From NCBI GenBank assembly GCA_002286715.1, contig NSJX01000001.1, forward strand, positions 1,543,805 through 1,607,804: a DNA stretch of 64,000 nt, written 5' to 3'. Shown here piece by piece: positions 24,480-36,600 of this stretch. The notes below the pieces were generated by a model. That model did no database searches, had not been told where the DNA came from, and saw only the letters and a list, made by a program, of their open reading frames with translations. Each line of letters opens with the position of its first letter. Position 1 is the first letter of the stretch. The position numbers and the translations under genes are program-made. The stretch comes from Dentipellis sp. KUC8613 (taxonomy: Eukaryota; Basidiomycota; Agaricomycetes; Russulales; Hericiaceae).

Positions 24480-26048
24480 CTCGGACGGCATGTATACGAG
24501 CTTTGGAAGGCGTGCTCCCTCGGAGTTACCCTTGTCTATTGCCAGATAGTGCTAGGGCTGTTGTTTCAGGTGGTCAGAAGCCTCTTACACTGCCACCTCG
24601 TTATAGGAAGCTCGAGGGAGGGGATAGCGGAGATTGGGACATGTCGGTCCCACACCCCGGCGGGGCGTATGTCGCGAACTGTGCATATCGACGCTCTACT
24701 GGCACCTCGGTGATGCCTCGCCTCGGCGCAGGCCACCGCTTGCTACGCAGAAGGACATACGCAGCATCCAGGATCTTCACATCGGGTTCGGTGTCGCAGC
24801 ATCGCACCCCGCGCCCTCGCAACTGTCCGTGGGCGTGATCTGCGTCCGTCGCCGTGATGCATGCGGGATGCATCGCCCGCACCAGGGGTGGCGAGGAGTG
24901 GAGAGCGACGAACGCGGTGGCGAACGGACACTGTCAGGCCAGTCCAGGCGGATGAGCACATGGGATCATGGCGGACGTTGAACCGTGCGCGGGCGCCAGG
25001 CAGCTCGGGGCTGTGGAGGGCAACGCGCAAACGCCCAAGGCGATACAGACGTGGGGACGCACGTCTGCCGCACAAGGCAATCCTGCCCGCGAACCACAGA
25101 ACCTGCATCAGCCCGGTGTTCCGTTGAGTGCCCTCGAGCCAACCGCCCCGGCGCTGCGCCCGTCCTATCTCTGCCCGTCCAAACGCAGTACCTTAATTCT
25201 GCATCTGCGCGCCACGCAGACGTCAGCTTGCGTCCGTGCTCTCCATTCATTCGCCCGTGCGTATTCATAGAAAGCACCGCGGCAGGAACCCGCGCTATGT
25301 TTGTATGTACTGTTGTATGTGTGCGCCGCGAGCGCCGCTGCCCTCTCGGCTGCGCTGTGCGCTGTGCAGCTTCGAATTCTGCGGTGTATCCCTGGGCTAT
25401 TATGGAGACTGGCCGGGCGACCGTGGCCCCTGCGTTGCCTCTTACGCGGGCGTACGATGTCCTTCCCTTTCGATCGTTAATGAGTGCGACGCCACCCGAG
25501 GGACCACGTAGGTATGAGCGTAACTGGTTCCGTCCCGCGTCAGAGCCGGCCAGCGGGGTGCGGTCCATAGCCACGAGTCCGCCGATGGTATCTTCTCCAT
25601 CTCAAGGCGTCCTGCAGACCGTTCAAAGTTCAGAGCGAGAGGGGTATGCATTCGAAAGATCAGATTGTTGTGTTTCTACCTAAGATTACACGATTTTAAA
25701 TGACACACAGTATACGAGACGTCCGGTAGCGGGACAAAAATGTATAGAGAAGGGGTAAGAAATAAAATAAATCAAACGAGAGCACAGATGGGGAATACGC
25801 AATGCTGAAGAGTGATACAATGCCGTTGAGTACACGATGAGGTAGCGAGACGCCGTAGCGAAGCCAGGCAAACGACGCTCCAGGAGCAATGCAGGGGATA
25901 TGCTGGCAGTATGCGAAACAGAGATGCCGTTTTGGGACCAATAAATAAATAAAAAATATATCACAGCCAGAAAGCAATGCACAAGAAACGCGAGCGGGCG
26001 AAGTGGAGCAGGGTGGGGTGAAGTGGGGTGGAGGAGGGTGTCGCTGGA
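24480..26048. other. Convergent gene-poor region, ~1.6 kb
   Basis: This lies between the 3' ends of the SnoaL-like gene (+) and the GATA gene (-). Long GC-rich open frames occur on both strands (about 24966-25574 on minus and 24985-25683 on plus). They overlap each other, have shadow-like composition and show no domain. From about 25690 to 25970 the sequence becomes AT-richer, as expected for the 3' UTR of the GATA gene. The region is long for a convergent spacer in this window. Confidence 0.5.
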
Positions 26049-27615
26049 TTACGCTGCAACCGCCTTTGGCGCCGGGCTGTGCTTGCCCCTACCTTTGTTG
26101 AGGTCGGACATGGGCACGGTTTGCCAACCGGTCACCTCGGGGATATCGCCCTGCCTCTGGGACATCCCCTGGCTGCCAGCAAGGTCGGAGGGAAGGGAGC
26201 ATCGGCGTCCGTAGAAATCTCCCTGCGACACGTCCGCGGGCGGCGCGGGTACGTAATCGGGCGCGGTGGCCGATTTACGCGGGCCTGGGCCAGACTGCAG
26301 CGAGGCAATCTCGGACAAGGGGGTATTCGGGAGACGAATGCCGCCGTCGCGAGGCATGAGCGGGGGAGAGTGCGAGGACCGCTGGTCCATAGGGAGCGAA
26401 AAGCTGCCGGCGGCAGGGGAGTTGTAGGAAGACGGGGGCGCAGATCCTGAGGAAGAGTACACGGAGACTGTGAAGAGATGTGAATAACTTGACGTAATAT
26501 TTACGCGCGTGGCGACACATACCAGAGTCATCCCAGTCGCTGCTGGTCTGCGCTGACGAAGACGAAGAGACCGATGCTCGCCTCGACATGGGCTCGACCT
26601 CCTCCTTCTTGACCACGGGGCTGCCCTTGGAAGCGCTCTTAGCCGCTTTCCGCGACTTGTTGCCAGTCCGGAGCTCGTCGAAGCGCAGTGGCCGGGGTCG
26701 GAGATGCGTGCGCTCGTAGAGACCACACTTGTTGCAGACGATCTTGCCCGGGTTCAGCGTCGACCGCCGCCAGCTGGGAGGCTCCGTCTGCGAGCAGTTG
26801 AAGCACCGGCGTCGCAGATACTGAGTCTCCTTCGAGGCGGCGTCGTCGGTGTGCTGGACGGGAAGACCGGTGTGTGGCGAGAGGTAAGAGATGGGGGGAG
26901 CGGGGCCAGAAGACGAAGGGCGGTACAAGCAAGTCTGAGAGGGAACGATGACGGGCGCAGACTCCTCGAGTTTTACGCGGTCCATCTTGTCGAATTCGTG
27001 GTATGAAGAGGCGGGGGAAGAGGACATGGACTGCATGGCGGGGTTAGGGCCGAGAGAGATGTACTGGGGGGAATTGTCGACGAGGGGGAGCGGCTCGCCG
27101 TAGAGGGTATCAGTACGCGAGGAGTACGAGCCCATCATGGGCTCGTGGTCCTGGTTAATGAAGATAGGAGCAGCGTATTGGGCAGAATCGTCGCGGTCCT
27201 GTCGGACGTAAGGGTATGTCGCGCGGCGCATGATCGACATCTCGGGAGGATGGATCTGGTCGTTGCGGTGGTGGTTCTGCTGCCAGTCGGGCTGGTGGTC
27301 GGCATAAGCGTCCTGAGGCACCTGGTGCTCGGGGGCGATGTCGTGGTCGTAAAGCTCCTGGAGGAGAGAGCCGCGGTGGTTGTAACCGTAGCTGGGGTTG
27401 TGCTGAACGCCTGACCAGACGTGATGACCCTCGGGGGCCACAGTGTGGTCGTCGGCCATGGGGTCCGCGAAGATGTTGCGGACAGGCTCGAGGTCAACCT
27501 TGAAGTTGGCGGGGGAGTGGGAGAGGGGATGGAAGTCGTCTGTTCTGGGGGAGGGAGTGCGAGGAGTGGACGCGTCGGAGTAGGAGGTATAGGCGTCGAA
27601 GTGAAAGGGATCCAT
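26049..27615 (-). CDS. GATA-type zinc finger transcription factor
   Basis: The start is ATG at 27615 (MDPFHFDAYTSYSDAS). A long low-complexity N-terminus rich in His, Gln, Asp, Ser and Pro precedes one GATA finger: CFNC, then PPSWRRS, then CNKCGLYERTHLRPRP. The Cys pairs are separated by 19 residues rather than the canonical 17. A basic tail follows (KSRKAAKSASKG, VVKKEEVEP), then a Ser-rich stretch. One intron near 26469-26521 joins DWDDSG to a second exon containing a Pro/Ser-rich C-terminus that ends at TAA/TAG 26049. It is expected to act in the nucleus on GATA sequences, but the regulon (nitrogen, light, development, iron) cannot be told from sequence. A GTGAGC donor near 27776 and a CAG acceptor near 27625 could delimit a 5' UTR intron. 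Confidence 0.88.
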
Positions 27616-28472
27616 GTAAAACAAAGGCTGGTTGGGGGGATAAGGAGCGTGGGCGGGAAGAAAGCAAAGGGATAAATACCAAGGAGATGACCGGGCAGGC
27701 TGGAGACTAACGGCGAGCAGCAACGGGGCAAAGGCGAAGAGGACGAGGGAGGAATCGTTTTGAAGGAAACGGGCTCACTCAGGGTCTCTTCACCTAAACC
27801 TGTGCTGCCCCGTACCCGTTCCGGCCTAGCCTCGTCACACCGCCGTTGCCCCGGCACGACCTTGTCACACCACCGTGACGCGACGCGACGCGTCCGACGT
27901 GACCGTGGAAGTTCACCTGAGCAAGAGCGCTCCCCGGACTTTTCCATCCGGTCCCATGCTTCCCAGCTTCCGTCCCCTTTCCCATGGGAATTCGAAGTTT
28001 GAGGGACGCCCGCTGCGTCGGCCACTCCAGATCCCGCCGCACCACCCTCTTTCCTCCTCTCTTGCTCCCGCCCAACGTCCCCCACCTCCCCGCCCTGCCC
28101 TCCCTGCTCTCCCACTCTACACCTCTGCCTTTACCTCGTCCAACCCCCTCCATTCCTGCCTTTTCTACCCACCCCACCGCCGCCAAGACCCGCTAAAATG
28201 CAGCCCTCGCCGCGCTAGATAAGGACTTCTCTACTGACCCTCTCTAGATCCCAACGATCTTTGCGCCCGGGCGCCTCCAAGGCTATAGCCTCCTGCCGAA
28301 TTTGTCATCTCTTGCCGCCCAATGCCGATTTATTGTCCTTTCGTCTCACGCGGTCCGTGTAGCGGCCCCACGTTGTCCAAACTGCTTGTCACAAATCCAA
28401 GGACACAGAGATCCTCAGCTCCGATTCATCCTCTCTGTACCTACACCGCGGACTCCCTTCCCCTTCCATTTC
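27616..28472. promoter_or_regulatory. GATA-factor upstream region with long strand-asymmetric C/T tract
   Basis: This 857-bp spacer separates the GATA start from the stop of the ING/PHD gene upstream. Between about 28040 and 28185 the + strand is almost free of purine runs and is dominated by C and T. On the transcribed sense of the GATA gene this is a purine-rich block 425-570 nt upstream of the ATG. No gene was seen. The stretch probably holds the promoter and 5' leader of the GATA gene. Confidence 0.5.
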
Positions 28473-29774
28473 TTATCGCTTCCTCTTTCGTGCCCGCTCC
28501 AAGTTGCCTCCGCTCGCATTCCCCCCCACGTACCCTCCTGCCGCCCCTTTCTCTATACATTCCGAGCAGAACCACACCTCCGGTAGTGGCGCCTTGACGT
28601 TGACGCATTGCAGGTGGAACTGTAAACCAGACGCATTAGGTTAACACCACGCACATACTGAACGCCGCCAAGCGCTGCTCCAAATAATCATTTTCTCGTT
28701 TCGACTCACCCATTGATAAGCACATTCCGGATTGTCGCATGCTATCATCTTGAGCACGCGCGGCAGTGTCAGTACAGCGCTCTGACGACACGCGATTTCT
28801 ATCCTTACCTCGCCCCACGATCGCTCCTGGCAGAAGCAGTACAGCGATTTGTCCTCGTTGTCCTCGCCTTCTTCCGCCATGTCTTCTACGTCTTCTTCGC
28901 CTTCGGCGTCTTCGTCCGGCCCTACAGACGATACAACCCTCCGAGATCGTGCGGGGGAAGGCCGGTGCGACTGCGCATGTGACCCACGCGAGCGCTGCGC
29001 AGGCGGCTGCGAAACCGCCGGCGCCGGACTTGGCAGCTTAATGGAAGGCGTCGACACCGCAGCTGCGACTCGCCGCTCTACACGTCATGGTAGTGTCAGA
29101 GCAAACCGTTCAGGACAGGAATGCACATAGGTACATACTCTTCAAAGGAGCGCCCCCCGTAGGGGCCGTGGCAGTGACCACGGGCTGCACGGGGAGCGCC
29201 TCGGGGAGCGCCATGGCATTGCGCAGGCTCTCGTTTATTTGCTGCACCGGATTGCGCGCCGTCATAACATACGTGCCCTGCTGGCCAGGGTCCAGGTCGC
29301 CTTGCAGCACAAGCACCTTACTCAGGTCAAAGTCGAGGCGCGCGCGCGCCCGGGTAATGAGGTCAATCATGCGTTGTGAGAGCAGCATCTTCTCCTCGGC
29401 GAGGCGGTCAATCTCGACGTAGTCATCCTTGATTTTCTGCGGGATCTGGCTGTCCTTGGCGCTGACGGCGGTAGCCCCATTGCGTAGCGAGTGGCGGATG
29501 TACTTCGCCGTCTCCTTCTGAATCTCGGACTGGACCTCTGCGTAGACGACAGGAGGGGAGGGCGGTGAGAGGCAGCAGTGACGTGAGACGACAACGCACG
29601 CACCTTGTGATCTGCTTTCCTTGTGCTTTATCTCGGTAAGTAGATGCTGTACCTCCCCCGGGAGGTTCTCGAGTGCTGTAATGCCACGATAGGTGAGAAA
29701 GAGACATGTGGGGCGATGGCGGGGAGCAACTCACTGGCGATGTACTCTGCTGCGATTGCAGCGGCCTCTTCCAT
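28473..29774 (-). CDS. ING-family PHD-finger protein (Yng2/NuA4-like)
   Basis: The start is ATG at 29774 (MEEAAAIAAEYIA). An in-frame stop lies upstream and there is no other ATG. Splicing gives LENLPGEVQHLLTEIK and VQSEIQKETAKYI, the ING N-terminal helical dimerisation domain, continuing to EEKMLLSQRMIDLITRARAR. A Pro/Ala/Ser-rich linker and an acidic stretch (DEDAEGEEDVEDMAEEGED) lead to a C4HC3 PHD finger with YCFCQERSWGEMIACDN, ECAYQWFHLQCVNV and WFCSEC. Residues after the finger end in basic ERARKRKR, with TAA at 28473. ING proteins read H3K4me3 through the PHD aromatic cage (the conserved Tyr and Trp are visible) and sit in acetyltransferase or deacetylase complexes. The resemblance is to the Yng2/ING3-5 types. 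The last PHD exon begins near 28630 after an intron. Confidence 0.9.
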
Positions 29775-32700
29775 GTCGGCAAGTATTGACAGGATATCAC
29801 AAGCGCTGGTAGCAGCAGACGACAGACGCCACGAACCCTCAGTCGATGATGCTCGTCAAGAGAGAGAATCGGAGATTCGATTAGCGATCACTGGCACGGC
29901 GTGGGTCCATCCCGTTATGGCAAGCCGTTATCGCGGAGCCTGAAAAGGGACCGGCGTTCAGAATGGGCTCCGGCGACGGCCAACGTAAGGCGAGATCTAC
30001 GCGTGATTGCTCCCGTTCCTCCGATGCCCTCCTCGCGGTTCCTCCACCCGACAGCGCGAAAAATGTCACCGTCCCTCGTCGCCCGCCCTCCCGACCCCCA
30101 TCGAGCGCGCGGCGGCGCGTACGGCGCACGCCACGGCTCATCCGTCTCCTCGCCAACGTTTCAGCCGCGTTTCACTGCCAGCCGCGGTCCTCGGCTTTCT
30201 GCGACGGCAGCTCCGGCGGCCACCCGACCCAAGCAAGCACACACGTAACGGCAAGGTCAGTCCTCGAACATGGCGCCCTGGGACAATCGGCCGGTCTGCC
30301 CAGCTAAAGCAATTTGCCTCCCCAGATCTGGAACCTGCGGCCCAGTCGCACCTTCCCAGTGTCCCAGCACGGTTTAGTGCTCATTATCGCGCAATTTCTC
30401 AGCGACCCCATCCATAGTCCACTGTCCACACCATGCTCTCCGAGTAGAGCTCCAATGCGTGCCCAGTTTCGTAGCGCATGCTTTCTTACGTGCCGTCTTC
30501 GCCGATCCACTAGGCCCTCCTGCCATGTGGCTTGCTCACCTGCCCACTTTTTGTGACCCTAGTGCGTTTTCGTGTGCCTTCGACGTGGTGTCCTTTCGAC
30601 GGCTTAATTTTGACGCTCCAAGCTCCAGTTTTTGCGGCCCACGCTGTTCCCCTCCTGAACCGAGATGCCGCACGTATCTCGACCCTCGTCGGCCGTAAAA
30701 TTGTCCTCCACGGACTCCCTTTCGGTCGCACGTTCCATTTTCTGCGTTCTGGCTTCTTGCGCTTTGCTATCGCTCGCACGTGCTGCATGCAAATTTCCTT
30801 CGGACATTTCACCGTCGGACGGCTCTTGCGCGGTGCGCGTGTTCTTTCGTCCTCGCTCGCGCAGGCTCGCGTTGCTGCACGTCGCGTCATGCCATATGCT
30901 TCTCGCCGCCACCACGCCGGCGTGGCAGAGCTCGAGCGTGCAGCATCCCTTGCGCTTCTGTCACGGGTCGTCCAACGTGCCTCCTCTTTCCTGCGTTCCC
31001 ATGGATATGACCGCAAGATGGATGCTATCGCTCCTCTTCTGCAGGCCAATCAGCCTCGCATCTCTGATCCGGGTATGTTTTTCGTGTTCATTATCCGTTA
31101 AGTCCATCATTCATCACCCAAGGCTTCCGAAATACTGCCATGCGCCTTATATGGCATCCAAAGTGCAGATCAGCGGGCCGCAATCAAACGCTTTTGATCG
31201 TCCTGTCCGCACTCGTCGTTCTTCGAACACGCAGGACCTGACCTGACCTGACGGGCGAAAGCGTCGGTCTCATCCGGCCAGATAGCCTTTGGCCTGCGGC
31301 ACCGGGCTTGCACCTCGCGCGGGTATGCATATGATGGCATGGCAATATGGTTTGCAGCTTCCTCCACATGGAACCGCCGCCACGAAGCGTCTGCTTCTCG
31401 CAACGACGCGAGCCCCGCAGCCACCTTGGCTTGTCTGATAACAGATCTCCTCGCCAATCTGAAATGTGGGGAAATGCATCATCGCGCGAGCTCGGGCTGG
31501 GAACATCGCGATGCGCGATGCTAATTCATTCCTTCTGGCGCCACCACGGCGGTGACATAACGCGCGGAAGCACGCGCGGTCCGCTGATGGTCGTAAGCAC
31601 TTCCCCCTGCGGCAGTATATGTTCTCAGGGCTCTGCCGCATTGGTGCCACTTACGCACAGGCCATGACAGCCAGTTTTGCCAGACTTCCATCCCATAAGG
31701 CCACCCTGCGGGAGTGCGAAAGCGCGGTGCCGATCGCGGTCGGTCACCGCGCGCGTCCAAGGCGCGAGGCGAGTCTGAGGCTGGGCAGGGCACGTCGGGG
31801 AAGGAATTGGGGAGGACGTGTCGGGGTTTCCCCTCGCGCGTGCGTGGACGAGTACGTCAGAAGGTCGGTGTGCACTGTCACGCAGGTGCCCGGTCGCCCG
31901 CCTGCGGACTTTCCGGCCGCGATAACAAGCGTGGCTGCTGCCCGAATTGACTCTAACCTTGCAGAAGAGCCCGTGCTTCGAACGTCGCTTCTGGGAGCTC
32001 TGCAGCAGCACCCCTGAATAGGCGAGCTCCTTTCGAATGTTCGAGAAGGCCGCGGGCTTGAACTGAGAGCCTCGTGGGGTTCGTACGCGTAAAGCGTATG
32101 TATGGGCGGCCGGGGAGCGTTTGCAATTGGCCGACCTTAACGCCTGTGTGGCGTGCGCTCTGCGGCGCGCGCCGTCTGTCGCTCCACCTGTTTCGTTTCG
32201 CACTCAAGTCATGTTTGACAGGACCGCGTTTACTGTCTCGACAGGGGGTTTGAGGGGCGGATGCATTATGGGGCAGGGGACGTACATGGGACAGGTGCCG
32301 TAAGGCGCGGTTATCGCGTTCCCGACGAGGGGAATCTGCGGCGAAATTGGAAACCTTGGGAGGGGTGCCGGTGGAGGCTGGAGCGCCCGCAGTTTTTGCA
32401 CGCAGCCCTAGAAACACGTACGTACCTTACGTTGGAGTCGTTTCCACATTTGCTCTAGGTACGATATACTTATGGAGAAGGAGCGAATTGAAACCGTGGT
32501 CGTAAGCGTTTTGTATGGTCCAGTTGTGCCGCTTGTCAGGGTGGTCGGAATACGGGGAAAAAGTTTGTCATTCTGCACGGGCAACGTTGTGCGGTCCCGA
32601 CTCAGGATCGTGTAAGAAGTTGAAGTGATCGAATATGGGCGTAAGTATGTACTTATTCTGTACAAGCGAGAAGACCAAAGCGACGTCGCTAGTGGGGACT

Positions 32701-33629
32701 AAACATAAACGCGCGACGTACAAGAACAGACCACAGGAAGCTCGAATGAAGGCTCGAGCGCGTATGGTAATGATACGGAGAAGCGCGGGGGCAATAAGGT
32801 GTGGGAGGCGAGGAGGAGAGATCCTTGGACATGCCAGATCTGGAGTTAATTATGCGAAGGGAGCGACAGCTGACACGGACAGAGGGTTGGTGTGCGGCAA
32901 TGGGGCCACAATGCTACGGATATAGCCCGCGACGGCACGTACGTCCTGGGCTCTGGTTCGTACGCCCGCGATGCCCAATGTCCATGCTCGGAGCTACCTT
33001 GTCCCCGCCGGCCGACGCTTTCGAGTCTTTGAGGCGTCGTCTGTCCGACGTCGTCCATTATATTGCCGGAACCATCCCGTCCGACGTCGCACGCGCGCGT
33101 TCCGTTGAGCATGCCTCGGCAGCCATCACTAGCTTTCTCGATAAGAGATAAGTCGTCAGTTAGTGCGTCGGCGGCGCGCCCACGGAAACGTGGATAAGTA
33201 CGATCGTGCGTCGGTAAGTACCACGCGAGACACGCCGTTGCTTAGCGCCTAGACGTGAAGCTAGTTTTGACAAGAGCATGTGGGATGGCCAGTTAGATCG
33301 CCGAGGCTGGTAAGAACCAAGATGTATACAATCGGCGACGTGCTGATGTCGAGCTTGTTGCATAGCTCCCTGACGCAACTCACTGCGATAGAGCACAGCA
33401 CCCGAGAGGCGACAAGAGCGATCTGTTGTGATAAAGAAGCCGCGTAGATCACAGACGCAGTGAAAGTCCTCGGGACTGCCGGGAGTGATGGGATGGGGGT
33501 CGAGATGGTTGTGGTGGACAGAGGACATGGGAGTGGAGGACCGTGGTATTGTTTGTGGCTGCTTACGTACGGTAAGCAGGCGATTTGCTCTCTGCAACGC
33601 GGCCGCGGTCGACAGACACGGTCTCAACA
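29775..33629. other. Divergent gene-poor region, ~3.9 kb
   Basis: This is the longest stretch in the window without a recognised gene, lying between the ING (-) and TRP-like (+) starts. Open frames up to about 190 codons are found around 30510-31250 on both strands and around 31600-32420. They overlap one another and show no domains, and their Arg/Ser/Pro-rich translations look like GC-rich shadow frames. A short frame at 32978-33151 is listed separately. Sequence from 32470 to 32780 is less GC-rich. No tRNA cloverleaf or transposon terminal repeats were identified by eye. Confidence 0.55.
32978..33151 (+). CDS. Possible small protein, 57 residues (doubtful)
   Basis: An ATG at 32978 opens a frame MSMLGATLSPPADAFESLRR ending DKR-stop at 33151. 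The translation looks amphipathic and less compositionally biased than the surrounding shadow frames, with helical segments RRRLSDVVHYIAG and VEHASAAITSFLD. It lies about 480 bp upstream of the TRP-like gene on the same strand, in a region otherwise lacking genes. No homologue is recognised. It could be an upstream ORF, the last exon of an unseen gene, or chance. Confidence 0.2.
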   Translation: MSMLGATLSPPADAFESLRRRLSDVVHYIAGTIPSDVARARSVEHASAAITSFLDKR

Positions 33630-36600
33630 ATGCCTCGCCGCCGCCGTCCCCCGTCAACCCTCTCAATTCTTGCTGTCCTGTTTTCTTCTCTTTCGTTATG
33701 CTCAGCAGACCCCGCAATCGCTCCCTTCTCCGACTGCTTTGCCGGCAATGTCTCCCAGAAACTCAATGTCTCCACCGTCTATGCTCAAATCACACATTCC
33801 ACCAGTCTTGGTAGACACCTCAACCTGACCGTCTTCGGTGTTTCGCCATTACCCATCGAGGGATTGGGCAACAATACCAACTCATCAGATCCGGAATACC
33901 TCGGTGAGTGAGTTTCCTGAATGTTTGTTTCTGCAGCAACTCACTCGTTCCATAGCCACCCTGTTCTCATCCACTGAGATGCTTACATTCAGTGTTCAAT
34001 ACTCTAAAACATCCTTATGCTCGGCCCTCCGACCTCCTTCACCGCTGCCACCCATGTCTACCTCTCCGGACAATGTTACGAGCTCTTATTGTCCAATCGC
34101 TGCCGGCCCTTTCGCGCTTTCATCAGCCGTACAGCTATCCCAGAGCCATGAGTTGACAACTCTCCAAACGCGGTTGCGAGCTGTCGATCCGTTTAGCAAC
34201 GAACTGTTGTGTGTTGACATTGCAAGCACGCCTCTCCAGCCGGGTGCTGTGGATTCCGTTTATGGCCACGCGCGCATCGTTCTGTGGTGCACTGTCGCCC
34301 TTGCGGCTGCGTATTGGTTATTGGTCGGTATATCGAGGATCTCCACTGCCTGGGGAAGACGTGCAGGGTGGTCGGAGCGTGGATGGCTTTCACGGCTTGA
34401 GAACGCCGGGTTCATTGTTGCGAGTGCCGTCAGTGGCGAAGGTCTTTCTAAATCACCTGCATTGATGCGATTTGGTGAGTGCGAAGCACGACCTTCGTAA
34501 CGAACGTGGTTCTGATCTTATCTTGCCACAGCGACTCCGTCCTTGCGCGATATCTTCATTCACACGCAATGGTGTGCGGCTTTGGGCATGGTTGCCGTAC
34601 AGTGGCCACTCTTCGTCTGTAAGTCATTATTGCACTATACATAGCTTCTCGAAACACTCAAGGCGTCTTCAGATCCTCTTCTCAGCCAGACAGCGTGGGC
34701 CACTTTGGCGTATAGTATGGATCAGTTCCTTGAGCTGATGGTTCCACGCTCACATCCCATTTGAATAGATATCACTTTGGCTCAAGGCAAAGGAGGATCG
34801 CAGGATCACTGGAACCCTGTCTCGACTCCGACGTTTCAGCCCCCCTCCAATTTCGCAGATCAAGTCAGTGATCAGAACTCACCGCTGTTCATTGACACCA
34901 CCGTGCCCAATATCCTGTTCACACTCCCCCCTGATGCGTCTCCTGGGCTCTCCTCATTTGCCTACACTATCGGAGTGCGTCCCCAGGACCTCTTCGGCAT
35001 CTGCCTGGTCCTCTTTCTTGCCATACTTGCATCAACGATCGTTCTGAGCTGTCTTCTGTGGGGCCTGGACGTCCTTGGAGCTTACCTTGGTAAGTCCTTC
35101 AATCAGGACAGGCGTATGATCGGCGGCGCACGGAGTCCTCGTTATTCTGCAACTAGCAAAGATCTTCTCGATGGATCAGGGGTTCCTCTGAGCGGAGACG
35201 AGGAGCGGTCTCTCAACTCCCACTTCTTATTTTCTCGCTTCCCTGCAACCTCGCGCAAACACTGGAAATTGCGCCCCGATTTCAGCTCCTTGCACTTCAG
35301 TGTTCTGCACGGAAACCTCGTTCGCCTTATGATGTACTTCCACCTGCCAGTCACCATATTCTCTTGCTACCAGATGACGTTGGGCCGCCCTCACGCTTCA
35401 TTGCCGTCGATCATCTTAGCGGCAATTTCCTTCGCCATCTTCTCTGTGATCATTCCCGCCCTGCTCATTGTACGACTGTTCCTGACTCCCACCAACAAAC
35501 TCTACGATGACACTTGGACACTTCTTTCACTTGGCCCTCTCTACAACCATTACAGACATGGGTCACAGTTGTTCGCCTGTCTGTTCTTCGCGACAAGCTT
35601 GGCTTTCGGTATCCTCATTGGCTGTGGGCAGAAGAGCGGCACTGCACAGGCTATTGTTATCCTCGTCATTGAGGTAATTTCCGCCCTTGTCACCAGCGTT
35701 TGGTTACCCTGGGGCCACGGGGCCAGCATGGGACTCATCAGTTTTCTGTTCTGTGTGGCGAGGATCATCGTCGCAGTGCTTTTGGTCATCCTTACCCCGA
35801 CGGTTAGTGAATTCGTCTTTAATCGAAGCGATTGTTGCTCAGCGATTGCAAATAGGTGTCTATCGGCAGTGAGGCTGGACAATGGGTCGCCTACGTGATC
35901 CTGTTTATCCTCGCGCTTATTTACCTCGCGTTCCTCCTCATGCTCGTCTCCAAGCTCATCGAGGCGGCAATACGGATTTTCGGTCGCGTGGGCTTCGATC
36001 GGAGCAGGCATGCGATCGACAGCGGTCTGCTGGGCGTGTGCGGCATGCTGGGATGCTGCGGGACGCGTAAACGACGATCGCGGCGTCACCGCACTAAGCT
36101 TTCGGACCTCCCCCTTACGCCCCCGAATATGTCGCACCCGACACTCAATAAAGGCTCCACCCCAACGCCATCCGTAGGCCCACCGTCTGTGCTCCGGCCG
36201 GAACATGCGCTGCGTCCATATAAAGAAGAGAGCGACGACGAGGCGGGCTACATCATGGGTGCTTGGCAGCCATTCCCGCGTCCAGGATACAACGCTGTCG
36301 ACGAATATCCCCCGACGGGCGCCGGCTCGGGCGATGGGGCATCTGGCTCAAAGTCCGGCTTCTCGCGCGTTGGCGGCGGCCGTGCACACTTCGACTCTCC
36401 CTACGCCATCGCGTCAGGCTCGACGCTGACGTTCCCATCTGTTGAGCGCAATATCACCCCTCAGCGCATCTCGGACGAGTCAAGTCAGCCCCCCACACCC
36501 TCGATTAACAATGCGGAGCGCCAGATCCACCATCTCCCGCCGGGGGCCATGGCGCCGCATGTGCGCACCAAGTCGCAGACCGCGATTATCGAGGACACGG

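Noticed and set aside
30510..31250. Long overlapping frames on both strands (up to about 190 codons)
   Set aside because: Arg/Ser/Pro-rich composition, mutual antisense overlap and no recognisable motif point to GC-rich shadow frames.
33160..33620. A minus-strand frame with a segment reading LSGAVLYRSEL, reminiscent of a tyrosine-phosphatase family (NFRD...LYRS)
   Set aside because: No NFRD motif and no HCxxGKDRT catalytic loop was found downstream in any frame; the resemblance is short and the frame overlaps the start region of the TRP-like gene.
33585..33629. An in-frame extension of the TRP-like gene upstream of ATG 33630
   Set aside because: It begins at a TTG codon, not ATG, and the 15 added residues are not signal-like.
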